Source: Pontibacter coccineus (GTDB lineage Bacteria > Bacteroidota > Bacteroidia > Cytophagales > Hymenobacteraceae). From it: a stretch of 64,000 nucleotides of DNA. The stretch is taken from positions 372,001 to 436,000 of the forward strand of contig NZ_JAUOTN010000001.1 of the NCBI RefSeq assembly GCF_030546575.1, written 5' to 3'. Below the pieces are notes generated by a model, which was not told where the DNA came from, did not search any database, and saw only the letters and a program-made list of their open reading frames with translations. Both the position numbers and the translations under genes were made by a program. This document shows, one piece after another, positions 28,895-36,096 of the stretch. Numbering within the stretch: the first letter of the stretch is position 1; each line of letters begins with the position of its first letter.

Positions 28895-31498
28895 ATGAAG
28901 TCTATCTTCAGGAAGTCTGCCAAAGGACTTCTAACTTCGCTCTTACTGTGGGCCCTGCTCGTACTACCTGCGCAGGCGCAGAACAGCTACTACTTCCCAA
29001 AGACCAAAAACTTCGACCCAAACATACCGACACCGGAGCAATTTCTGGGCTATGGTATCGGGGAGCGCCAGACCCGCTACGACCGGGTGGTGGCCTACCT
29101 GCAGGAGCTGGCCCGGGTATCGGATAAAGCCAAAATCGAAACGATCGGCCATACCTATGAGCACCGTCCGCAGGTCATCCTGAGCATTACATCGCCTCAA
29201 AACCATGGCAAAATAGAACAGATCCGGCAGGAGCACCTGCAACTGGCAGACCCGGCCAAGGCAGCTCCTGCGCTGACCAAGATGCCCGTGCTGGTGCACC
29301 TGGGCTACAATGTGCACGGCAACGAATCATCGAGCACCGAGGTATCGATGCTGACGGCTTATTACCTGCTTGCCAACCAGGACCCGGAAACGCAGCGGTA
29401 CCTGCAGGAGGCGGTGGTGTTTATTGACCCGGCCCTCAACCCTGACGGGCGCGACCGCCACACCAACTGGGTAAGCATGCACCAGGGCAACCCGGCCGTG
29501 AGCGACCCGGCAGACCGTGAGCACAACGAAGTATGGCCGGGCGGCCGCGGCAACCATTACTGGTTCGACCTGAACCGCGACTGGCTGCCGATCGCACACG
29601 TGGAGAGCAGAAACCGCCTGGAGTTTTACCACAAGTGGCTACCCAACGTGGTGATCGATTTCCATGAAATGGGCACCAACTCCACTTATTACTTTGAGCC
29701 AAGCAAGCCCTACAGCTCCGAAAACCGACTGATACCACGCAGCACCTACGACGGGCTGAACGTGCTTATGGCGAAGTACCATGCCGAGGCGCTGGACGAG
29801 CTGGGCTCCCTTTATTTCACCAAAGAGCAGTACGATAACATCTACCCTGGTTATGGCTCTACCTATCCGGATTTTCAGGGTGGCGTGGGCATTACGTTTG
29901 AGCAGGCCAGCTCCCGTGGCAACAAACAGGAGAATTCGCTGGGTGTGCTGACCTTTGCTTTCACGATCCGCAACCATTTGGCCACCGGTTTGGCCACAGT
30001 AAAAGCTTCTGTTGAAAACCGCGAAACACTGCTCAGGAATCAGCGTGAGTTCTACCAGTCGGCGCTAACGGATGGCCGCAAGAACGGGGTGCGGGCGTAT
30101 GTATACGGCGAGAACTTCGATGCTACCCGACTGCGCAAATTCACCGAGCTGCTGCTGGCCCACCGCATCGAGGTATACGAGCTGGACAAATCGCTGTCAG
30201 CCGATGGAAAGAAGTTTGAAAAAGGGAAAGCCTATGTCGTGCCGACCGAGCAGCCACAGTACCGCCTGGTGGAATCCATCTTTGCCAAAACCAAAGAGTT
30301 TGACGATAGCGTGTTCTATGATGCCTCCACCTGGACACTGGCCCTGGCCTATAACCTGCCACATGCCGGCCTCAAGTCAAAAGCATCGGCAGGCAAAAGA
30401 GTAACGGAACTGGCACCTACCAACTATACCCTGCCGGCGCAAAGCCGCTATGCCTACCTGCTCGACTGGGCCGACTACAATGCAGCCGGGGCGCTATACC
30501 TGCTGCAGGATAAAGGCGTGATCACCCAAACGGTTTTCAAGCCATTTACCGCCAGTACTTCAACTGGACCAAAAGCTTACCAGCCCGGCTCCATCACGAT
30601 ACCCGTGGCATCACAGAAAATTTCGGCTGATTCGCTTTACAAAGTGATACACTATGTGGCAGCGAAGAAGCAGACCAACTTTGAGTCAGTGAAGACCGGT
30701 TTGAGTGTGCAGGGCATTGACCTGGGCAGCAACAACATTCAGACGCTGAAGAAGCCGGAGGCACTCCTCCTGACCGGGCAGGGCATCACTTCTTATGAAG
30801 CAGGCGAAGTGTGGTTCCTGCTCGACCAGCAATTGCACATGCCCATCTCCAAGGTAGAGCTGAGCTCCTTCCCGAGACTGAACCTGAACCGCTACAATAC
30901 CATCGTACTGGTGAACGGATCGTACAACAGCCTCGATAAAACGGCTGTTGAGAGACTCAAGCGCTGGGTAACAGATGGAGGCACGCTGATCACGTTCAAG
31001 TCGGCATCGGAGTGGGCCATCAAACAAGGTATAGCACAGGGCAAGGTTATAGCTGCCCACGATACGGCTTCAAAAGCTGGTGCCCGGATCGACTTCGCCA
31101 ATGCTGCTCCCACCGAGGGTGCGCAGTCGGTAGGCGGATCGATCTATGAAGTGGACCTGGATACATCGCACCCGCTCGGCTTTGGCTTCGCGGAACGCAA
31201 ACTACCCGTATACCGCAACAGCACTACCATCCTGGCGCCCGCCAAAAACCCGTACAGCACTGTAGCGCAGTACACGAAGGACCCTTGGTTGAGCGGCTAC
31301 GTATCGAAGGGAAATCTCAGCAAGATAAAGAACTCGGCCGCCCTGCTTGTGAGCGATCAGGGGCAGGGACGTGTGATCCTGTTTGCTGATAACCCGAACT
31401 TCCGCGGCACCTGGTATGGCACCAACCGCCTGTTCTTCAACGCAATCTTTTTCGGGTCTGTAATCAAGACGCCCGGCACTACTGTAGCGGCTGAATAA
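28895..31498 (+). CDS. M14 family zinc carboxypeptidase, exported
   Basis: 867-residue exported metallocarboxypeptidase. Signal peptide 1-28 (ends AQAQ). Zinc ligands His141 and Glu144 (HGNE) and His257 (DFHEMG), substrate-binding Arg228 (LNRDW) and catalytic Glu336 (ITFEQAS) are all present. The C-terminal half (about 440-860) is a beta/alpha region with a GATase1-like segment typical of large Bacteroidota M14 proteins. Expression is behind a SAM-I riboswitch and a Cys-codon leader ORF shared in design with the divergent SusCD operon. Likely role: trimming peptides in the periplasm or outside the cell to release amino acids, including sulfur amino acids. Confidence 0.92.
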   Translation: MKSIFRKSAKGLLTSLLLWALLVLPAQAQNSYYFPKTKNFDPNIPTPEQFLGYGIGERQTRYDRVVAYLQELARVSDKAKIETIGHTYEHRPQVILSITSPQNHGKIEQIRQEHLQLADPAKAAPALTKMPVLVHLGYNVHGNESSSTEVSMLTAYYLLANQDPETQRYLQEAVVFIDPALNPDGRDRHTNWVSMHQGNPAVSDPADREHNEVWPGGRGNHYWFDLNRDWLPIAHVESRNRLEFYHKWLPNVVIDFHEMGTNSTYYFEPSKPYSSENRLIPRSTYDGLNVLMAKYHAEALDELGSLYFTKEQYDNIYPGYGSTYPDFQGGVGITFEQASSRGNKQENSLGVLTFAFTIRNHLATGLATVKASVENRETLLRNQREFYQSALTDGRKNGVRAYVYGENFDATRLRKFTELLLAHRIEVYELDKSLSADGKKFEKGKAYVVPTEQPQYRLVESIFAKTKEFDDSVFYDASTWTLALAYNLPHAGLKSKASAGKRVTELAPTNYTLPAQSRYAYLLDWADYNAAGALYLLQDKGVITQTVFKPFTASTSTGPKAYQPGSITIPVASQKISADSLYKVIHYVAAKKQTNFESVKTGLSVQGIDLGSNNIQTLKKPEALLLTGQGITSYEAGEVWFLLDQQLHMPISKVELSSFPRLNLNRYNTIVLVNGSYNSLDKTAVERLKRWVTDGGTLITFKSASEWAIKQGIAQGKVIAAHDTASKAGARIDFANAAPTEGAQSVGGSIYEVDLDTSHPLGFGFAERKLPVYRNSTTILAPAKNPYSTVAQYTKDPWLSGYVSKGNLSKIKNSAALLVSDQGQGRVILFADNPNFRGTWYGTNRLFFNAIFFGSVIKTPGTTVAAE

Positions 31499-31516
31499 AC
31501 CCTGCTATCTGGTTAC

Positions 31517-31559
31517 AATGCAAGGCTGGTGCAACGCGTACCGGCCTTGCATTATTTTT
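31517..31559 (+). terminator. Intrinsic terminator after M14 peptidase
   Basis: Stem AATGCAAGGC / GCCTTGCATT with a 17-nt loop and a trailing ATTTTTC run, 19 bp after the stop codon. Confidence 0.75.
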
Positions 31560-31613
31560 CTGCCAGCTGCATCGGCATTCTCCTAAAAAATAGTACCTTC
31601 ACTTATACCTGAG

Positions 31614-31633
31614 GCTGCTCTTTCGGGAGCAGC
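31614..31633 (+). promoter_or_regulatory. 5'-leader hairpin of mgsA
   Basis: GCTGCTC / GAGCAGC with a 6-nt loop lies 25 nt upstream of the mgsA start codon. It may stabilise the mRNA or tune translation; no known riboswitch class is recognised. Confidence 0.35.
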
Positions 31634-31658
31634 AACCAACCCCATTAAAGACTTTACT

Positions 31659-32030
31659 ATGCAAGCTACCGTTGCTTTAATCGCCCACAACAACAAAAAA
31701 ACCGAGTTGCTGAACTGGGTAAAAGAAAACCAGCAGGCCCTGCGCCAATACAAACTGATCGGCACCACCAATACCTCTAAGCTGATCAACGAACTGCTCG
31801 ACATGAACATCGAACCCTTCGGACACGGCCCCAGTGGTGGTGACATTCTGTTAGCCGCCCGCTTGCTGCAAGGGCAGATTCAGAAAGTGATTTTCTTCAT
31901 CGACGTAGAAACCCCGCACGGCCACGAACATGACATCCAAACACTGATCCGCACCGCAGTACTTAATAACATTCCTATCGCGCTCAACAAGGCGTCGGCA
32001 GACCTGATCGTACTGGAGCGGGAGAATTAG
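31659..32030 (+). CDS. mgsA: Methylglyoxal synthase
   Basis: Converts dihydroxyacetone phosphate to methylglyoxal and phosphate, a bypass of lower glycolysis used under sugar-phosphate stress. The 123 residues cover the full MGS domain: His10 (IAHNNKK), the phosphate-binding GTTNTS loop (35-40), catalytic Asp62 in SGGDILLAA, and His87 in the TPHGHEHD segment. It is shorter than the E. coli protein only at the termini. It is the last gene before the AT-rich cassette stretch. Confidence 0.93.
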   Translation: MQATVALIAHNNKKTELLNWVKENQQALRQYKLIGTTNTSKLINELLDMNIEPFGHGPSGGDILLAARLLQGQIQKVIFFIDVETPHGHEHDIQTLIRTAVLNNIPIALNKASADLIVLEREN

Positions 32031-32084
32031 AAAGAGACCTTCTGATATAGTACCAATAAGCGTATGTTCACGCTTTTGAGGTAG

Positions 32085-32655
32085 TTAGCGTGCATTTGTG
32101 AATCATAGAATCTATACATAAAGAAAGAACAAGAAGAATTACCTATGGAAACAAATAAGTTCTTATCTGCAATAGAACACGATGAACTGGCTGACTTTTC
32201 TGTAGGAAAAGGTAAATATTTCATTGCTGACCCGGAGTATGGAGAACACTGGGTATTGGGAGCTTGGTTGTACCATATTATCCCAGCGATAGAGCAAATT
32301 AAGGGTTTAGAAAAAATACATTCTTGAACTGATTAATGCATTAATAGACAGGAATAGTATTTCAGTAGATAAGAAAATTGAGTATCTATTATATCATGTG
32401 TATGTCTTCTACTACCTATTAAGTGAGAAGAGGTTAAAAACAATGGATATAATCAAAGACCTTGAACTCAAAATCCATGGTGAAATAGAGAAAGCTAGAA
32501 TATACTATAAGTCAGTTGAAGAAGAGAAAGGTATCAGGCAGTTAGATTCGACTATAAAATTAATCAAAGCAAGAGGGGGGTTGATCGAGTTAAGCATTTA
32601 AGAAAACCGAACGCTAACAAGACCTATAGTGCATAAACACACCATAGCAAAACCG
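32085..32655 (+). mobile_element. Integron-type gene cassette 1
   Basis: The segment starts at the crossover G|TTAGCGT (32084-32091) and ends in an attC-like site whose first arm is ACGCTAAC (32611-32618), the exact 8-nt reverse complement of the cassette start. In integrons the first arm of a cassette's attC pairs with the beginning of the same cassette, so this match is diagnostic. It carries one frameshifted gene and is clearly more AT-rich than the host genes. No integrase is present in the window. Confidence 0.72.
32145..32601 (+). pseudogene. Hypothetical protein gene with a single-base frameshift
   Basis: Two frames join into one protein of about 150 residues. The first (ATG 32145, METNKFLSAIEHDELADF) stops at 32325. 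The second is open without a stop from the six-A run at 32311-32316 to the stop at 32601 (KYILELINAL... IKARGGLIELSI). Removing one A from that run restores a continuous frame. The second half is helical and charged (EIEKARIYYKSVEEEKG). The function is not recognised. The shift may be real decay, a slippage site or a sequencing error. The gene sits inside cassette 1. Confidence 0.7.
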
Positions 32656-32661
32656 TTACCT
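32611..32661 (+). other. attC-like recombination site 1
   Basis: The outer arms are CGCTAAC (32612-32618) and GTTACCT (32655-32661). The inner part has an imperfect stem CTATaGTG (32624-32631) with CAC...ATAG (32638-32647). Arm 1 mirrors the start of cassette 1, and the base after the G of arm 2 begins cassette 2, as expected for tandem cassettes. Confidence 0.65.
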
Positions 32662-32743
32662 GCAAGCGTAGAGCGACACTGCAATCATTAAGCGGACAGA
32701 CTAAAAATCGTATTCAACCTACGACAATTGACAGAATGTGAAC

Positions 32744-33106
32744 TTATGACTTTTTTAACACAGACTTTCTATGTTCTACTCCCCATTCAATCATTTTATC
32801 CAAGACTTCTGTAATCAATTTCCCTGACTGGGACAACTCATATTCAACAGACACAGGTGTTGTTTCATAGACAGTTCTAATTAACACACCGTTTAATTCT
32901 AATTCTTTGAGTTCCTTACTCAACATTCTGGGAGTAATTTTAGAAATATTGCGTTGTATATCTGTAAACCGCTTTTTACCAAACAGGACGGAACCGATTA
33001 TTGGCAACTTCCATTTGCCACTAATGACATTAAGCGTGTCATTAATATTTAATACATACTCAACTGGACAAGATTTAATCTCCTTTAAACTAAGTTGCTT
33101 TTTCAT
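32744..33106 (-). CDS. HxlR family transcriptional regulator
   Basis: 120-residue winged-helix HxlR/MarR-like regulator. The signature CPVEYVLNI near residue 13 carries the single N-terminal Cys typical of redox-sensing HxlR proteins, followed by ISGKWKLPIIGSVLFGKKRFTDIQRNI and the recognition helix region ITPRMLSKELKELE. It diverges from the NmrA-like oxidoreductase across a 98-bp gap holding a tandem direct repeat. Likely represses that gene and senses thiol-reactive quinones or aldehydes, by analogy with QorR/HypR. AT-rich codon use suggests acquisition by transfer. Confidence 0.9.
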   Translation of the reverse strand: MKKQLSLKEIKSCPVEYVLNINDTLNVISGKWKLPIIGSVLFGKKRFTDIQRNISKITPRMLSKELKELELNGVLIRTVYETTPVSVEYELSQSGKLITEVLDKMIEWGVEHRKSVLKKS

Positions 33107-33121
33107 TTTGCTGAATTTTTA

Positions 33122-33153
33122 TCACTATACTTTAGTATATCACTATACTTTAG
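33122..33153. promoter_or_regulatory. Tandem direct-repeat operator of the hxlR-nmrA pair
   Basis: ATCACTATACTTTAG occurs twice in a row (about 33122-33136 and 33139-33153), and TATAGTG appears again inverted at about 33162-33168. It lies between the divergent genes and overlaps the likely promoters, so it is the expected HxlR binding site. Confidence 0.6.
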
Positions 33154-33204
33154 GAAGCAAATATAGTGCATCTTTGCAACTCACAATTAAAAAACAATAA
33201 AAAA

Positions 33205-34077
33205 ATGATTTTAGTAACAGGAGCAACAGGACATTTTGGAAAGGCAACAATTGACTTTCTATTAAAAAAAGGAATTTCGGCAAACAACATTTCAGCCTTA
33301 GTAAGAGATGTAACAAAAGCGGAAGACCTAAAAACAAAAGGTATTAACATAAAAATTGGCGACTATGACAATTACGCTTCATTGGTAGAAGCATTTAAAG
33401 GCGTTGACAAGTTGCTATTGGTTTCGGGAACTGATGTTGTGAACCGTGGAAAACAACAGATAAATGCAGTAAATGCGGCTAAAGAAGCAGGTGTAAAACA
33501 TATCATCTACACCAGTTTTGAGCGAAAAAACGATACCGAAACTTCGCCAATTGCCTTTCTTGCAAAATCGCATATTGACACAGAAAACCAAATCAAGACA
33601 AGCGGAATGGCTTACACCATTCTAAAAAACAATCTTTATCTTGATGCGTTGCCAATGTTTTTTGGTGAGCAAGTTTTAGAAACCGGAATATTTTTACCGG
33701 CAGGCAATACACAAGGGGCTTTTGCTTTGCGTAGTGATATGGCAGAAGCTGCTGCCAATATATTGACAAGCCAAGGACACGAAAACAAAGAATACTCTTT
33801 GAGTAATAGCGAAAATGTATCGCTTCAAGAAATTGCTCAAGATTTATCTGCAATTGCTGGTAAACAAATAAACTATGTAAGTCCGCCACAAGAAGTTTAC
33901 GTTGACGCTTTGACAAAGGCTAACGTTCCAGCAGAATATATTGGAATGTTTTCTGGGTTTGCAGAAGCAATCAAGCAAGGAGAATTTTCAGCCGAAAAAA
34001 CAGATTTAGAAAATCTCTTGGGCAGAAAACCAACGACAACAAAAGCGTTCTTGAAAGAAGTTTACGCAACTAAATAA
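33205..34077 (+). CDS. NmrA-like NAD(P)-binding oxidoreductase (QorB/YtfG-like)
   Basis: 290-residue Rossmann protein. ATG 33205 places the GATGHFG nucleotide-binding loop at residues 6-12, as in NmrA/QorB proteins; the upstream in-frame start is only leader sequence. Other marks are GDYDNYASL (NADP ribose region), HIIYTS, and a C-terminal substrate lobe. QorB-type enzymes reduce quinones with NAD(P)H and are regulated by HxlR family proteins (QorR), which matches the divergent neighbour. Base composition is AT-rich like the rest of the cassette. Confidence 0.88.
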   Translation: MILVTGATGHFGKATIDFLLKKGISANNISALVRDVTKAEDLKTKGINIKIGDYDNYASLVEAFKGVDKLLLVSGTDVVNRGKQQINAVNAAKEAGVKHIIYTSFERKNDTETSPIAFLAKSHIDTENQIKTSGMAYTILKNNLYLDALPMFFGEQVLETGIFLPAGNTQGAFALRSDMAEAAANILTSQGHENKEYSLSNSENVSLQEIAQDLSAIAGKQINYVSPPQEVYVDALTKANVPAEYIGMFSGFAEAIKQGEFSAEKTDLENLLGRKPTTTKAFLKEVYATK

Positions 34078-34162
34078 CAACTTGAAATTATTGCTTTACA
34101 TAGCGGACAGTTTAAGGACTGTTCGCATTTTTTTATTCCACAACTCGACAGACAAAAACGCC

Positions 34163-34297
34163 AGCAGGTAACAGCGGTTTGGCAAAAGTGGCGGTTCAGC
34201 GCTTCGTATGACAGTTTTTCGTAAATTTAAAGTGTGTGCTTCGTATGAACATTTGTGGTAAAATTCGCCACCTTCGCCAAGCCGCAAAACGTTGTAT
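34163..34297 (+). other. attC-like recombination site 2
   Basis: Outer arms GCAGGTAAC (34164-34172) and GTTGTAT (34291-34297). Inner arms GCGGTTTGGC (34174-34183) with GCCAAGCCGC (34276-34285) and GTGGCG (34188-34193) with CGCCAC (34266-34271) give a long imperfect palindrome with unpaired bases on one side. This matches attC architecture: two paired box sets, a variable central spacer and extrahelical bases. Confidence 0.72.
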
Positions 34298-34373
34298 TAA
34301 AGAAGTGTATCATGAGCCTTACTTACACCCATAATTGGGGAGGCATTAAGTTAGCATAAAAGCACACAAGCTT

Positions 34374-34589
34374 TTACCGAATGGCGGGGATACATAAAGT
34401 GACAAATCCAGGTTCTTTTATCTCAGTTTGATTAGTCGTGTTTTCTTCGCTTTCGTTCGATCTAAATGTATTGCTACATTGACCAAGCACCACCCAAATA
34501 ATTACAAAAATTAGGATCGTACTGAAGCATCCTCCACCTAGTTTTTTAGCACCATAGCCAGCAAGCAATCCTCTGAATAAGTTATTCAT
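34374..34589 (-). CDS. Small membrane protein, hypothetical
   Basis: 71 residues: MNNLFRGLLAGYGAKKLGGG, one membrane helix (about 22-40, CFSTILIFVIIWVVLG) and a short polar tail rich in Asn/Glu/Thr. The Gly-rich N-terminus and single helix look like a real small membrane protein. The gene lies after attC-like site 2, on the strand opposite to the usual cassette orientation. Function unknown. Confidence 0.6.
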   Translation of the reverse strand: MNNLFRGLLAGYGAKKLGGGCFSTILIFVIIWVVLGQCSNTFRSNESEENTTNQTEIKEPGFVTLCIPAIR

Positions 34590-34924
34590 AATAGTATTTT
34601 TATGTTTCTCGTTAGAAACGACATTTGGAATATGAAGTTCTACTTACTTGCCCAACCGTTCCTTAAAAGTTATTTGCATAAGGTTATATGGTAGGCTTGC
34701 TGATTTATCCTAGTCCAAAGGAGTGGTAAGGTGGAGTATAGGAGCTAAACTTAGAGATACTTGAAAAGACGAAGGTTAGAGATTTCGTTGAGTATAGAGC
34801 AAAACCCTACACTGAATAAATAAAGTGGTGAAAAACACGTTAGTACAGGGATTCCGTTCGGCTAACGCCTCAAACATTGCCTGTACTAATCAGTCAACCT
34901 AAATCCTAACATCCTTCCTACCCC
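34590..34924. other. AT-rich intergenic stretch with a nested inverted repeat
   Basis: No gene is seen in these 335 bp. TTAGTACAGG (34840-34849) and CCTGTACTAA (34880-34889) form a perfect 10-bp inverted repeat, and CGTT/AACG forms a small stem inside it. It could be a terminator-like or recombination remnant at the right edge of the cassette stretch. I found no attC arm complementary to the start of the third cassette. Confidence 0.4.
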
Positions 34925-35323
34925 ATGAACATCACCTACAAAACAGACTTCACCCCAGACACGCAGCTGATCATCGACCTCTACAACAGCTCAGGCATAA
35001 ACCGCCCGACTGCTGACCGCGATCGCATAGAGATGATGTATACTAATTCTAACCTGGTGGTAACCGCCTGGGATGGAGAGACACTGGTAGGTATAGCCCG
35101 CTCGCTCACCGACTTCTGCTATGCCTGCTATTTGTCGGACCTTGCCGTTCGGAAGGAATATCAGGCAGCGGGAATCGGCAGGCAGCTGATTGCTTTGACG
35201 AAGGAAATAATAGGAGAGCAAAGCATGCTATTACTTCTGTCGGCCCCGGCTGCCATGGACTACTACCCGAAAGTGGGATTTGATAAGGTAGAAAATGGCT
35301 TTATGATCAAACGGAGCAGGTAG
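34925..35323 (+). CDS. GNAT family N-acetyltransferase
   Basis: 132-residue acyltransferase. The GNAT core is visible: LVGIARSLTDF strand, LSDLAVRKEYQAAGIGRQLI acetyl-CoA loop (Q/RxxGxG/A form) and YYPKVGFDK at the C-terminus. Substrate is not predictable. Base composition returns to the GC-rich host type here, so it marks the right edge of the AT-rich stretch. Confidence 0.9.
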   Translation: MNITYKTDFTPDTQLIIDLYNSSGINRPTADRDRIEMMYTNSNLVVTAWDGETLVGIARSLTDFCYACYLSDLAVRKEYQAAGIGRQLIALTKEIIGEQSMLLLLSAPAAMDYYPKVGFDKVENGFMIKRSR

Positions 35324-35409
35324 CGGTGTCTCTATTTACCGCTTATCCGTAACCGCACCAGCACAATCCAGTAAAAGGGGGCGTATACCTAACCTGGAAC
35401 ACGCGCCTT

Positions 35410-35934
35410 ATGGAAAACATCTTCTTTGATAGTTGGGAAAGCATCATCAGGACTTTTTCTGTCACGATCATGGGTTATATCGCTATGATCTTTTTGTTAA
35501 GAGTCTCTGGCAAAAGGACGCTCTCCAAAATGAATGCTTTTGACTTTGTTGTGACAGTGGCCTTGGGCTCTGTACTGGCTTCGCTTTCGCTCAATAAAAG
35601 CGTGCCGCTGGCTGATGGTGTCACGTCATTTTTCGTGCTGATCTTCCTGCAATACATCATTACCTGGCTGTCTGTGCGCATAAAGCAAGTCAAACAGCTT
35701 GTAACCAGTCAGCCCACGTTGCTACTCTACAAGGGGGAACTCCTGAAAGATGCGCTTAAAAGGAAGCGCGTTACGATAGAGGAAATCAATTCTGCTGCAC
35801 GCAGCGGGGAACGGGGAGACCTGTCGAGAATTCATGCGATGATCCTGGAAACGACAGGTGAAATAACAGTTGTACCTGAGCTAAAATCTGACTCGCCCCA
35901 TACACTGAAAGACGCCGGTAATTTTCCGGGATAA
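35410..35934 (+). CDS. DUF421/YetF family membrane protein
   Basis: 174 residues with three membrane helices in the first 90 (about 18-34, 45-62, 68-88) followed by the soluble YetF domain: PTLLLYKGELLKDALKRKRVTIEEI and a GDLSRIHAMILETTGEITVVP segment. The family is widespread in stress-related loci and of unknown biochemical role. It stands alone, 86 bp after the GNAT gene. Confidence 0.88.
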   Translation: MENIFFDSWESIIRTFSVTIMGYIAMIFLLRVSGKRTLSKMNAFDFVVTVALGSVLASLSLNKSVPLADGVTSFFVLIFLQYIITWLSVRIKQVKQLVTSQPTLLLYKGELLKDALKRKRVTIEEINSAARSGERGDLSRIHAMILETTGEITVVPELKSDSPHTLKDAGNFPG

Positions 35935-36096
35935 GGCAGGAGCCCGGCAACACTTTCTGTCCCAAAATAACAAAGGTATATATAGAACCACTGTGCCTGT
36001 GCTTTTTAGCAACCTGCACCCGAAATTCCTTATGTTTTCCTAACTTGCATTTTAAAAAGGTTCCCATTCACCCTTGCTTAAACCGACCCACGCTCG

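Larger units (their letters stand above)
32656..34291 (+). mobile_element. Integron-type gene cassette 2 (hxlR + NmrA-like gene)
   Basis: Starts at G|TTACCTGC (32655-32663) and ends at an attC-like site whose first arm is GCAGGTAAC (34164-34172), a 9-nt exact reverse complement of the start. It carries a divergent regulator/enzyme pair, about 1.6 kb, large for a cassette but self-contained with its own promoter region. Base composition is AT-rich compared with genes on both sides. Confidence 0.75.
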
